A stretch of 38,463 nt of DNA from Treponema sp. (GTDB lineage Bacteria > Spirochaetota > Spirochaetia > Treponematales > Treponemataceae). Where the stretch lies: assembly GCA_017940005.1 (NCBI GenBank), contig JAGAZO010000015.1:1-38463 (forward strand), read 5' to 3'. Of this stretch, positions 30,685 to 38,423 are shown piece by piece. The position numbers and the translations under genes were made by a program. Positions within the stretch are counted from its first letter, which is position 1. The number at the start of each line of letters is the position of its first letter. Below the pieces are notes generated by a model. It was given only the letters and a program-made list of their open reading frames with translations. It made no database searches and had not been told where the DNA came from.

Positions 30685-31287
30685 TTACCGCAGCTGCTCC
30701 ATTCTTGTTAGAATGTTGTCAAGTTTTGTGCCGTACGCCGCATCTTGCGCCCACGTTCCTGCAAGCTCTAATATTGTCGGGGCTTTGCCGCGCGGCGTTA
30801 CAAATCGCGCACGCTTGTCTACAACAGGATTGACAAGCTCATCTGTATCGCCGTATGCGTTCAAATGCTGAATGTGCGCACGCACGCCGAGCTGCACTGT
30901 TTCAAACGAGTCGCCGCGATGTGCCTCGTCTATTGCGCCAAGCCCGCAATAATTGTGCATGTCGGCAGTGACAAGTCCGCCGAATTTTAAAAATCCTGTT
31001 TCAAGGCACATCTGCGCAAACGCGACATCCGAGTTGATTCCTTCGTCAGCCGCTTCTGAAATGTAGCATCTGGCAAGATACAGCGCGTCGCGGTGCGGCA
31101 CGCTCGCATTGTTTTCACGTAGAAATGCTGCGAGGCGTTCAGCAGGCACAACGCCCTTCCCCGTCAAGCTGCGTGAAATTGTCGTGCGTTCAGGCGGCAG
31201 CGTCGCGCACGAAAAAAGCACGAGCGCACAGGCTGCATACAGCACGCGCAGTGCCGCGCCGTTGGGCAATCTTTTGTAAAAAATCAT
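30685..31287 (-). CDS. glucosaminidase-like peptidoglycan hydrolase lipoprotein
   Basis: A 200-residue protein with a hydrophobic start and lipobox ALVLFSC (Cys about 27). The region ISEAADEGINSDVAFAQMCLETGFLKFGGLVTADMHNYCGLGA carries the catalytic-type Glu (LETG) and the N-x-C-GLGA element of the endo-beta-N-acetylglucosaminidase (PF01832-like) family. The end TILELAGTWAQDAAYGTKLDNILTRM is also typical. It probably cleaves glycan strands in the periplasm. It diverges from radC with a 53-base gap that holds a TTTCGG/CCGAAA hairpin. No clear ribosome site is seen. Confidence 0.8.
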   Translation of the reverse strand: MIFYKRLPNGAALRVLYAACALVLFSCATLPPERTTISRSLTGKGVVPAERLAAFLRENNASVPHRDALYLARCYISEAADEGINSDVAFAQMCLETGFLKFGGLVTADMHNYCGLGAIDEAHRGDSFETVQLGVRAHIQHLNAYGDTDELVNPVVDKRARFVTPRGKAPTILELAGTWAQDAAYGTKLDNILTRMEQLR

Positions 31288-31340
31288 ACTTTATTTTCGG
31301 CATACTGCTCCGAAAGCGCACTTTTTTTGCAAATATATAC

Positions 31341-32009
31341 ATGATGAATTACTACCACAACAAACCAGACGTGCGCGAACGGGTTTTAAAGCACGGATTG
31401 CAGTATCCGAGCGACGAAGAGCTTGTCATGCTCATTCTCGGAAACGGCGCGAAAGGCGTTCCTATACGGCGGCTTTCGCGCAAAGTTGTTGAAACGCTGT
31501 ATGAATCAAACAGCGGCGACATTGTAAAAAATCTCTCGTCAATAAAAGGCATGGGCACAGGCAAAACGCTTGCAATAGCGGCAGCACTGGAACTTGGCCG
31601 CCGCAAAAATGCGCACATACATCATGTAATCAAACAGCCAAGAGATGTTGTGCCGTTTATAAAGCAGTATTCTGTCATGCCAAAGGAGCACTTTTTAAGC
31701 ATTACGCTCGACGGCAGGCACGCTATAATTCAAATACACGTTGTGACAATCGGCACAATCAACAAAGTGCTCGTGCACCCGCGAGAGATTTTTTCTGACG
31801 CGCTCTCTGAAAACGCCGCCGCAGTGATTGTGTGCCACAATCATCCGTCGGGAACATGCGAGCCGAGCGAAAACGACATCTTGACAACACAGACGCTCAT
31901 CGATGCGGCGCACATACTCGGCATTACGCTGCTCGACCACATCATTCTTGACCGCGACACATATTTCAGCTTTTTGGAGCACGAGCTATTATTCACACTT
32001 GACGACTAG
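31341..32009 (+). CDS. radC: RadC/JAB-domain protein
   Basis: A 222-residue member of the RadC (UPF0758) family. The N-terminal helix-hairpin-helix part is DVRERVLKHGLQYPSDEELVMLIL with SSIKGMGTGKTLAIAAALELGRR. The C-terminal JAB metalloprotease-like domain has the metal motif CHNHPSG plus a downstream SENDI (His166, His168, Asp179). The biochemical role is unproven; earlier links to RecA repair are disputed. The start at 31341 or 31344 directly follows a TATATA stretch without a ribosome site. Confidence 0.9.
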   Translation: MMNYYHNKPDVRERVLKHGLQYPSDEELVMLILGNGAKGVPIRRLSRKVVETLYESNSGDIVKNLSSIKGMGTGKTLAIAAALELGRRKNAHIHHVIKQPRDVVPFIKQYSVMPKEHFLSITLDGRHAIIQIHVVTIGTINKVLVHPREIFSDALSENAAAVIVCHNHPSGTCEPSENDILTTQTLIDAAHILGITLLDHIILDRDTYFSFLEHELLFTLDD

Positions 32010-32029
32010 AATCAACTGTTACAGAACAC

Positions 32030-32035
32030 TATAAT
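32030..32035 (+). promoter_or_regulatory. -10 box of the PEGA protein gene
   Basis: A perfect TATAAT ends six bases before the ATG at 32042, so the transcript should begin at the start codon. No convincing -35 box lies at 16-18 bases; TTGACG at 31999 is too far. Confidence 0.45.
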
Positions 32036-32041
32036 ATGTAT

Positions 32042-33727
32042 ATGAGCAAATACAAAGTCATCGCAAGGTATATTGTTTTTGCTGTCGCAACATTCTGTGC
32101 TTTTTCGCAAGAGCATATGCCAAGAGAAATTGAAAATCAACAGATTGAAGCAGACATGCAGACGCGAAAAGTGCCAAGCGTCGATTTAGGTGACGCGCAT
32201 TTGCAGCCAGAACATATCATTTCAATCGAACAATACAAGTCATCTATCACCGTTCGCACAAATGTATATAATGCTGCCGTTTATTTGAATGGCACATACC
32301 AAGGCACATCTCCATGTACAATCAACAATCTTGCGCCAGGTATGTATCTGCTGCGGGTAGAAAAACGCGGATACGATTCCCGCTCATACTACATACAGGT
32401 ACGACGGAATCAAAACAATACATTTTTTGTAGAGCTTGAAAAGACAACGGGCTTCATTTTACTGACAAATATTCCCGATAACAGCACTGTCACTGTAAAT
32501 GGAAGCATAATTTCACAATATGCTGTGCTCACCGGCGCGTCACCGCTTGAAGTAGATGAAGGCTATCATACAGTCTCCGTGCGCAAATTTGGATTTGAAA
32601 ATTATTCGACACACGTATATGTGTCGCGCCGCACAGTTACTTCTGTGGCTGTCCAGATGATTCCCGCTGCATTCTCAATCAGCAATTTTACCGCATCAAA
32701 AAAACGCTTCAATCCTATGTACGACGGAGCGCTCGGTTCGTGCATTTTTTCTTTTGATGTATCAGCTCCTGAAAGCAGCATTCTCACAATCACTGATGAA
32801 TACGGCACTGTTGTATGCACGTACCAATTCCCACAATTTACAACATGGTCGCAGAGATTTTCATGGAACGGACGAGATGCATACGGCAACGTGTTGCCCG
32901 ATGGAGCATATAGCGCCACAATTACATCGGGCACATACACGCACACAGCATACACAAAAATCGACAGCACGCTCGTGTATCATCCCATAGACATAACAAA
33001 ATCGGGAAGCGGCATCGGCTCGCTGCCTACAGCTTTTATGCTCGGTGAGCGCACAACATTTTTGGGCATACAAGTACAGCCTACATTCACAAAAAACAAT
33101 CCTCTGCACAAAAACGATGAGCCATTTTACGAAATTCCCATCAACCTGTTTTTCGGCATGACGCCAACATCATGGTTTGAATTCATGCTGCACTTTGGTA
33201 TTCATGCTGGCATACAAAGCGTTCCGCTCTCATTCAACGCCGCTTTCAAGTTCGGCTCATCAGTGCCGCTCAAAAAAGCAAACATCTGTTTTACTGCATT
33301 AATACGTTACGGCTATCAGAGCCAGCAATCATTATATGCTCCGTCAAATGCAGATATCGGAAATGGACTGGGTACGGGCATTGCATTGGGTTTTGACGCA
33401 GTAAAACTATATGCAGGCATTTCAAGCGAATTCATATACAGCGCACTGCGTGGTAATTTTGAAACAAACGACAGCATATGGCGCAACGGTATTGCCATTG
33501 AATTTCGCCCGATTGAACGCATTGCGCTCAAAGCGTGGGGAGCACTGAATAGTTCGGTATTAGGCACGAGTGGGAATAATTGGTTGAGCGCGCTTGACAC
33601 AGGAGGCAGCATTTCTATGAGACTTGGAAATTCCTCTGCAATACTCTCACTGCGCGGAAATGCGCTCGTCTACTTCAATGATGCAACATACGCTTCTGGC
33701 ACAGTCGGCGTGACATATTTTTTCTAA
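32042..33727 (+). CDS. PEGA-domain outer-membrane protein with C-terminal beta-barrel
   Basis: A 561-residue exported protein (signal IARYIVFAVATFCAFSQ). Two PEGA repeats lie at about 65-205 (VRTNVYNAAVYLNGTYQGTSP, LLTNIPDNSTVTVNGSIISQ, each with a G-x-L/V-x-V/R-x-GY end). A FlgD-type Ig segment follows (FSFDVSAPESSILTITDEYG, FSWNGRDAYGNVLPDGAYS). The last 230 residues or so alternate hydrophobic and polar residues and end in VGVTYFF, the Phe-terminated signature of outer-membrane barrels. The ATG at 32042 was chosen over 32036 because of the -10 spacing. PEGA modules are thought to bind cell envelope; function here is unknown. Confidence 0.8.
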   Translation: MSKYKVIARYIVFAVATFCAFSQEHMPREIENQQIEADMQTRKVPSVDLGDAHLQPEHIISIEQYKSSITVRTNVYNAAVYLNGTYQGTSPCTINNLAPGMYLLRVEKRGYDSRSYYIQVRRNQNNTFFVELEKTTGFILLTNIPDNSTVTVNGSIISQYAVLTGASPLEVDEGYHTVSVRKFGFENYSTHVYVSRRTVTSVAVQMIPAAFSISNFTASKKRFNPMYDGALGSCIFSFDVSAPESSILTITDEYGTVVCTYQFPQFTTWSQRFSWNGRDAYGNVLPDGAYSATITSGTYTHTAYTKIDSTLVYHPIDITKSGSGIGSLPTAFMLGERTTFLGIQVQPTFTKNNPLHKNDEPFYEIPINLFFGMTPTSWFEFMLHFGIHAGIQSVPLSFNAAFKFGSSVPLKKANICFTALIRYGYQSQQSLYAPSNADIGNGLGTGIALGFDAVKLYAGISSEFIYSALRGNFETNDSIWRNGIAIEFRPIERIALKAWGALNSSVLGTSGNNWLSALDTGGSISMRLGNSSAILSLRGNALVYFNDATYASGTVGVTYFF

Positions 33728-33829
33728 AAATCGCACAGCCAGTCTCTGCTGCAGAGCAACAAAATATGCAACGCGCTGCGCTCAATGCGCTCGCGATTCA
33801 CGCACCGGCAACTGCTGCTCACAGCTAAA

Positions 33830-33858
33830 TTGACGCGCCGCACTCAATGCAGTATTAT
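33830..33858 (+). promoter_or_regulatory. htrA promoter giving a leaderless mRNA
   Basis: TTGACG (33830-33835), 17 bases, TATTAT (33853-33858), then six bases to the ATG at 33865. An in-frame ATG at 33847 would lie upstream of the -10 box and cannot be the start if this promoter is used. Confidence 0.6.
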
Positions 33859-33864
33859 TACAGC

Positions 33865-35100
33865 ATGAGGCTTTATTCAAAAGAACAGCTTGTTGCAGCA
33901 GTCATCTGCACTGCTATTGCAGTTGCGGCAGTCACAACTTTTGCAAGCACAAAACTCACGCGCCGCACGCGACAAACGCAAGATGCCGCAGTGCCGCAAA
34001 ACAGCGAAACAACTGCCGTACTTGAAAGCGCAGGCGAGCTGCCGTTTTTAGAAGAAAATGTCGGCATGCTCCGTACTGTTGCAGATGCGACGCGATTTAC
34101 GCAGGACGAACTGCAAAACATAAACGTGTACGAGATGTGCGCTGAATCTGTCGTGAACATAAGCACAAAGATTGCAGGCGTAAACTGGTTCCTTGAGCCG
34201 ATTGTGGAAGACGGCGGAACAGGCAGCGGCTCCATTATAGATAAGCGCGGCTACATCGTTACAAACGTGCACGTCATTCAAAATGCAACGGAAATTTACG
34301 TGTCGCTTTCAGATGGCACACAGTATGAAGCGCATGTAGTGGGACAAGATGCGGAAAGCGACTTGGCAGTCATAAAGTTCACGCCGCCTGAAGGCACTGT
34401 GCTCAAAACGATTGCGTTCGGCGACTCGACAAAACTCAAGGCGGGGCAAAAAGTAATTGCCATCGGAAATCCATTTGGACTTGAACGCACTATGACGACG
34501 GGCATTATATCGGGGCTTGGACGACCAGTGCGCAACAACAAAAACAGAATCATCCGCAACATGATTCAAACTGACGCGGCAATCAATCCGGGCAACTCCG
34601 GCGGACCGCTGCTCGACACATCGGGGCGCATGATTGGCATAAACACGATGATTGTGTCGTCGTCGGGAAGTTCTGCTGGCATCGGCTTTGCAGTGCCCGC
34701 GCAAACAGCAGTGCGCGTCGTCTCCGATTTGCTCAACTACGGGCGCGTGAACCGTGGCACTATGCAGATGGCACTAGTGCAACTCAACCGCGCAATCGTG
34801 CAGTATGCGGGGCTTGACATCTCGCAGGGCGTGCTCGTCTCGAACGTGACAAAAGGCGGCAACGCAGAAAAAGCAGGCATACAAGGCGGCACGCAGCCCG
34901 CGCGCTACGGCACTTCCACAATCTACCTCGGCGGCGACATCGTGACAAAAATCGACGACATACAGATTACGTCGCTTGCAGATTACTTTTCCGCGCTTGA
35001 AGACAAAAAACCTGGCGACACAGTAACGGTCACCGTGCACAGAAATAAAACTGACAGGACCGTGCGCGTAACGCTCGTGCAACAACAGAGCGGAAATTAA
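33865..35100 (+). CDS. HtrA/DegQ-family serine protease
   Basis: A 411-residue membrane-anchored periplasmic protease. One N-terminal helix (LVAAVICTAIAVAAVTTFA) is followed by a linker and the trypsin-like domain with catalytic His136 (VTNVHVI), Asp166 (AESDLAVI) and Ser245 (NPGNSGGP). One C-terminal PDZ domain follows (SQGVLVSNVTKGGNAEKAGIQGG, LGGDIVTKIDDIQITSLADYF). It degrades or refolds damaged envelope proteins. The PDZ carries a longer insertion (TQPARYGTSTIYL) than Escherichia DegQ. Single-PDZ, membrane-anchored form resembles DegS. It is likely translated from a leaderless message. Confidence 0.93.
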   Translation: MRLYSKEQLVAAVICTAIAVAAVTTFASTKLTRRTRQTQDAAVPQNSETTAVLESAGELPFLEENVGMLRTVADATRFTQDELQNINVYEMCAESVVNISTKIAGVNWFLEPIVEDGGTGSGSIIDKRGYIVTNVHVIQNATEIYVSLSDGTQYEAHVVGQDAESDLAVIKFTPPEGTVLKTIAFGDSTKLKAGQKVIAIGNPFGLERTMTTGIISGLGRPVRNNKNRIIRNMIQTDAAINPGNSGGPLLDTSGRMIGINTMIVSSSGSSAGIGFAVPAQTAVRVVSDLLNYGRVNRGTMQMALVQLNRAIVQYAGLDISQGVLVSNVTKGGNAEKAGIQGGTQPARYGTSTIYLGGDIVTKIDDIQITSLADYFSALEDKKPGDTVTVTVHRNKTDRTVRVTLVQQQSGN

Positions 35101-35129
35101 TAATTTTTTTGAGCATGCGCAGTGGAAGA

Positions 35130-35211
35130 GCCAGCTGCTTCGGGTTCGCTCACGCTCATTGGAGCGCCTCTCGTGCGCTCCAACTACGCCCTGCGCATCT
35201 GGGCTAGGCTG
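35130..35211 (-). repeat. dispersed palindromic repeat family 1, copy B
   Basis: Nearly the same length as 4536-4615 and identical over GCCAGCTGCT, TTCGCTC-CGCTCATTG and GCATCTGGGCTAGGCTG. The central stem is TTGGAGCGC/GCGCTCCAA (35159-35183), different from copy A but fully paired. It fills most of the gap between htrA and uvrB. Confidence 0.75.
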
Positions 35212-35349
35212 GTCAGAAAGTCACAAATGCAGGTCAAACGTGCAAGCCAAAACCAACACGCAGTTGGAATATAATGGAGCAAAGCGATGCGCAAGCCGCG
35301 TTGCGGCGCGTTAAATAATTTCTTATCAGCAAACGGAGCGAAGCGAGGT

Positions 35350-37347
35350 ATGCGCAAGTTTCATGTAGTTTCCCCATACGAGCCGGCAGGCGATCAAGCG
35401 CAAGCAATCGAAAAACTTGCGCAAGGATTTTTGCGCGGCGACCGCTACCAGACGCTCAAAGGCGTTACGGGAAGCGGCAAAACGTTCACGATGGCAAAAA
35501 TCATCGAGCGCGTACAGCGCCCCACGCTCGTCATCAGTCACAACAAAACGCTTTCGGCACAGCTCTTCCGCGAGTTCAAAACATTTTTCCCTGACAACGC
35601 CGTCGAGTATTTTGTTTCATACTACGACTACTACCAGCCGGAAGCGTATGTGCCCGCGCGCGATTTATACATTGAAAAAGATGCGTCAATCAACGACGAG
35701 ATTGACCGCCTGCGCCTCGCGGCAACATACAGCCTCATGGAGCGGCGCGATGTCGTCGTCGTCGCAACAGTGTCGTGCATCTATGGTTTGGGCATGCCCG
35801 ACTTGTACAAAGAGATGCGCGTGCACATTGAAAAAGGCGAAACGCTCGACACGCACAAGCTTGCCGAGCAGCTCATCGCGCTTCAGTACAACAGAAACGA
35901 CGCAGTGCTTGAACGCGGCAACTTCCGCATACGCGGCGATGTAGTTGAAATCTTTCCCGCATACATGGAAATAGACGAGGCGTATAAAATCGAGCTTGAC
36001 TGGGACACCGTTGCGCGCATCCGCCGCTTCAATACCATTTCAGGAAAAACAGTTGAAGAGCTTGACGAAACAGTGATTTACCCGGCGCGCCACTTTGTTG
36101 TGCCGCAAGACATGCTCATTTCCGCAACAGAGCGCATTCAAACAGAACTTGACGCGCGGCTTGAAGAGTTGCGCGCGCAGGGAAAGCTGCTTGAATACGA
36201 GCGGCTCAAAACGCGCACCACATACGACATAGAAATGATGCGCGAGATGGGCTACTGTCCAGGCATTGAAAATTATTCTGCGCCAATCGCAGGGCGCGTA
36301 AGCGGCGAGCCGCCTGCAACGCTGCTCCACTACTTTCCCGATGATTTTTTGTGCATGATAGACGAAGCGCACGTAACTGTTTCGCAAATAGGCGCAATGT
36401 ACGAAGGAGACAGAAGCCGCAAACAAAATCTCGTGGACTTCGGATTCCGCTTGCCGTGCGCGCTTGACAATCGCCCGCTCAAATTTGCAGAGTTTGAGAA
36501 AAAACTCAATCAAGTGATTTACGTGAGCGCAACGCCGCGCAAAGAGGAAGTTGCAAGAAGCACGCAAGTTGTGGAGCAGCTCATTCGCCCCACAGGGCTG
36601 CTCGACCCGATTGTTGACGTGCGTCCGAGCGAAGGGCAAATGGAAGACATCTACAACGAAATAAAAAAGCGCATCGCAAAAAACGAGCGCAGCCTTGTCC
36701 TCACGCTCACAAAAAAAATGGCGGAAGACTTGACCGATTACTTGCTCGGTCTTTCACTCAAAGTTAAATATATTCACTCGGAAGTGGAAACGTTTGAGCG
36801 CGTAGAACTGCTCAAAGGGTTACGCGCAGGCGAGTTTGACGTGCTCATAGGAATCAATCTTTTGCGCGAAGGCATAGACTTGCCCGAAGTGTCGTTTATC
36901 GCGATTCTCGACGCAGACAAAATTGGCTTTTTGCGCTCTGCAACGAGCCTTATCCAAATTATCGGGCGGGCTGCGCGCAACGCGAACGGCACTGTTGTCA
37001 TGTACGCAGACAGAATGAGCGAGGCAATGAACGAAGCGGTGAGCGAAACAAAACGGCGGCGGGCATTGCAGGAAGCGTACAACAAAGAGCACGGCATTAC
37101 ACCAAAAACGATTGCAAAAGCAGTCGAAGACATTTTAGTGCGCGAAGAAAAGGACGCAGCGGAAAACGCGGCAGTAGAGCTTGACGTGCTCAAAAAGAGC
37201 GCAAACTTGTTCGTGCCACAGCAACGGCGCAAACTGCTCGCCGCGCTCAAAGCAGAAATGGCAGAAGCAGCAGACCGCCTTGAATACGAAAAAGCGGCGG
37301 TGCTCCGCGACCACATCCGCGACATAGAAGCGCAGTACGGGAAGTAG
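35350..37347 (+). CDS. uvrB: UvrABC excision nuclease subunit B
   Basis: A 665-residue damage-verification helicase of nucleotide excision repair. The start is MRKFHVVSPYEPAGDQ, the standard family N-terminus. Walker A is GVTGSGKTFTM (38-48). The beta-hairpin is FVSYYDYYQPEAYVPARDLYIEKDASIND, the DEAH box MIDEAHVTVSQIGAMYEGD, and the helicase motifs VSATPRKEEV, LREGIDLPEVSF and QIIGRAARN are present. The C-terminal UVR motif AEMAEAADRLEYEKAAVLRDHIRDIE binds UvrC. An upstream ATG at 35287, preceded by GGAG, would add 21 residues. TATAAT at 35270-35275 places the transcript start near 35282, so 35350 is preferred. Confidence 0.95.
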   Translation: MRKFHVVSPYEPAGDQAQAIEKLAQGFLRGDRYQTLKGVTGSGKTFTMAKIIERVQRPTLVISHNKTLSAQLFREFKTFFPDNAVEYFVSYYDYYQPEAYVPARDLYIEKDASINDEIDRLRLAATYSLMERRDVVVVATVSCIYGLGMPDLYKEMRVHIEKGETLDTHKLAEQLIALQYNRNDAVLERGNFRIRGDVVEIFPAYMEIDEAYKIELDWDTVARIRRFNTISGKTVEELDETVIYPARHFVVPQDMLISATERIQTELDARLEELRAQGKLLEYERLKTRTTYDIEMMREMGYCPGIENYSAPIAGRVSGEPPATLLHYFPDDFLCMIDEAHVTVSQIGAMYEGDRSRKQNLVDFGFRLPCALDNRPLKFAEFEKKLNQVIYVSATPRKEEVARSTQVVEQLIRPTGLLDPIVDVRPSEGQMEDIYNEIKKRIAKNERSLVLTLTKKMAEDLTDYLLGLSLKVKYIHSEVETFERVELLKGLRAGEFDVLIGINLLREGIDLPEVSFIAILDADKIGFLRSATSLIQIIGRAARNANGTVVMYADRMSEAMNEAVSETKRRRALQEAYNKEHGITPKTIAKAVEDILVREEKDAAENAAVELDVLKKSANLFVPQQRRKLLAALKAEMAEAADRLEYEKAAVLRDHIRDIEAQYGK

Positions 37348-37354
37348 CGCAAAC

Positions 37355-37384
37355 TGTACAACGCCTTGCAAATTGTGCTATACT
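37355..37384 (+). promoter_or_regulatory. promoter before the TetR-like fragment
   Basis: TGTACA (37355-37360), 18 bases, TATACT (37379-37384), then seven bases to an ATG. Same leaderless spacing as htrA and brnT. Confidence 0.4.
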
Positions 37385-37391
37385 GGTGCGC

Positions 37392-37544
37392 ATGGCGGCT
37401 CCACGCAACGACAACGTAAACAACCTCATTCTCAATGCGGCGGCAACATGCAACCAGTTTGCAGTTCGGTCGCGATTACGTCCTATGAAAGTTGCGTCTT
37501 TACGAAACCTGCCCATACGGGGTCTGCACGTGCAATATGCGTGA
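37392..37544 (+). pseudogene. truncated N-terminus of a TetR-like regulator
   Basis: The frame opens MAAPRNDNVNNLILNAAATC. The first 18 residues read like the start of the TetR/AcrR DNA-binding domain (typically R-x-x-I/V-x-x-x-IL-x-AA). After that the sequence no longer fits and the frame ends at 37544, inside the antisense 3' end of the hemerythrin gene. It looks like a regulator gene cut off by a deletion that joined it to the hemerythrin gene. A chance ORF is possible. Confidence 0.35.
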
Positions 37545-37902
37545 GCACCCAACTCACTATATAGGAATACAACATAAGACCGTCCTGCCTATTTTCGCTG
37601 CTTATTTTCTTTATATGCTGGTTTACTTCAGCAATAAATGAATCGTGCGCCATTTTATGCACGCATGTAGAAGGATAATTGTATTTATCCATGAATTTTT
37701 CTTCTTCTGAAAAATGATATTCTGTGTAATCGGTCAATGATTTTAACACTTTTGACATTTTAAGCTTATATTCTTCAGCACTACCAGCAGATGCATCATA
37801 CAATTCGTTTGCAATAGAGAGCAATTTTTTGTGCTGGTTGTCAATTTCAGGAATACCGATAAGATATGAATCATCCCATTCTATTTTTGAAATCTGTTCC
37901 AT
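37483..37902 (-). CDS. bacteriohemerythrin
   Basis: A 139-residue four-helix di-iron oxygen-binding protein. All seven ligands are present: His24 (DNQHKKL), His63 and Glu67 (YHFSEEE), His82 and His86 (CVHKMAHDSF), and His122 and Asp127 (THIARAD). It stores or senses oxygen, or protects against it, in the cytoplasm; in anaerobic spirochaetes a detoxifying role is likely. The tail after Asp127 (PVWAGFVKTQLS) is slightly longer than in minimal family members and is encoded opposite the TetR-like fragment. GAGGT precedes the ATG. Confidence 0.93.
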   Translation of the reverse strand: MEQISKIEWDDSYLIGIPEIDNQHKKLLSIANELYDASAGSAEEYKLKMSKVLKSLTDYTEYHFSEEEKFMDKYNYPSTCVHKMAHDSFIAEVNQHIKKISSENRQDGLMLYSYIVSWVLTHIARADPVWAGFVKTQLS

Positions 37903-37916
37903 AAAAAATTTACCTC

Positions 37917-37971
37917 ATCAAGACTTTTCATTCTTGATAAAGATTATATCTATATCGGATAGTTTTATCAA
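37917..37971 (-). promoter_or_regulatory. hemerythrin promoter and leader hairpin
   Basis: Minus strand TTGATA (37966-37971), 17 bases, TATAAT (37943-37948). The leader holds an inverted repeat ATCAAG/CTTGAT (37917-37938) immediately before the GAGGT ribosome site, and a second CTTGAT arm overlaps the -35 box. The TTGAT/ATCAA arms recall FNR/CRP half-sites, but the spacing is not the classical one. Confidence 0.6.
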
Positions 37972-37980
37972 GCAAACCGA

Positions 37981-38006
37981 TAAAAAAAGCGGTCCGAAGA
38001 CCGCTT
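37981..38006 (-). terminator. intrinsic terminator of the 59-residue membrane protein gene
   Basis: Minus strand stem AAGCGGTC/GACCGCTT with a TTCG tetraloop followed by a T run. This is a classical Rho-independent terminator, 20 bases after the stop codon and separating it from the hemerythrin gene. Confidence 0.9.
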
Positions 38007-38025
38007 GTCACAAAGACAAAATTGA

Positions 38026-38205
38026 TTACAGACCTTTCAAAACAGCTGCAAGCACGCTTAATAAACCACCTGCAAATGTCCACCAGAAAGCATTTCCGCC
38101 TTGAATAAAATCAATTCCCGTGTTTGTCAATTTACCGATAAGACCGATAACGATGAGAACAACAGAAATTATCCATGTGACTGTTTTTGGTGCATTTGTT
38201 TTCAT
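38026..38205 (-). CDS. 59-residue two-helix membrane protein
   Basis: Starts MKTNAPKTVTWIISVVLIVIGLIGKL and ends FWWTFAGGLLSVLAAVLKGL, two hydrophobic helices joined by a short polar loop. GGGAGGT lies eight bases before the ATG at 38205; an upstream in-frame ATG at 38256 has no such site. No function can be assigned. A strong ribosome site, two promoters and a terminator show it is a real, probably well expressed single-gene unit. Confidence 0.8.
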   Translation of the reverse strand: MKTNAPKTVTWIISVVLIVIGLIGKLTNTGIDFIQGGNAFWWTFAGGLLSVLAAVLKGL

Positions 38206-38251
38206 AACAGTACCTCCCATAAACGTAGTGTCAGCATGAGCTGATAGAAAA

Positions 38252-38281
38252 ACCATACCCCATATTTCGTAGCAAGGTCAA
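38252..38281 (-). promoter_or_regulatory. proximal promoter of the 59-residue protein gene
   Basis: Minus strand TTGACC (38276-38281), 18 bases, TATGGT (38252-38257), about 45 bases before the start codon. Confidence 0.5.
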
Positions 38282-38360
38282 GTAGGTAAACAGAAATTTA
38301 TAAAGGGCAGTCGCACGCTGTGCTGTTGACAATATTTTGATTTTGTGTACACCAGAAATG

Positions 38361-38423
38361 CAGGCTTAATTATTAATCAAGCCTGATTGACTTAATAATA
38401 CACCATTTTCATTTTTTTGTCAA
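38361..38423 (-). promoter_or_regulatory. distal promoter with a dyad at its start point
   Basis: Minus strand TTGACA (38418-38423), 17 bases, TATTAT (38395-38400). Immediately downstream is the inverted repeat CAGGCTT/AAGCCTG (38361-38385), at +5 to +30. This is a likely operator or 5' hairpin. The remaining bases to the window end are A/T runs without coding potential. Confidence 0.6.
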
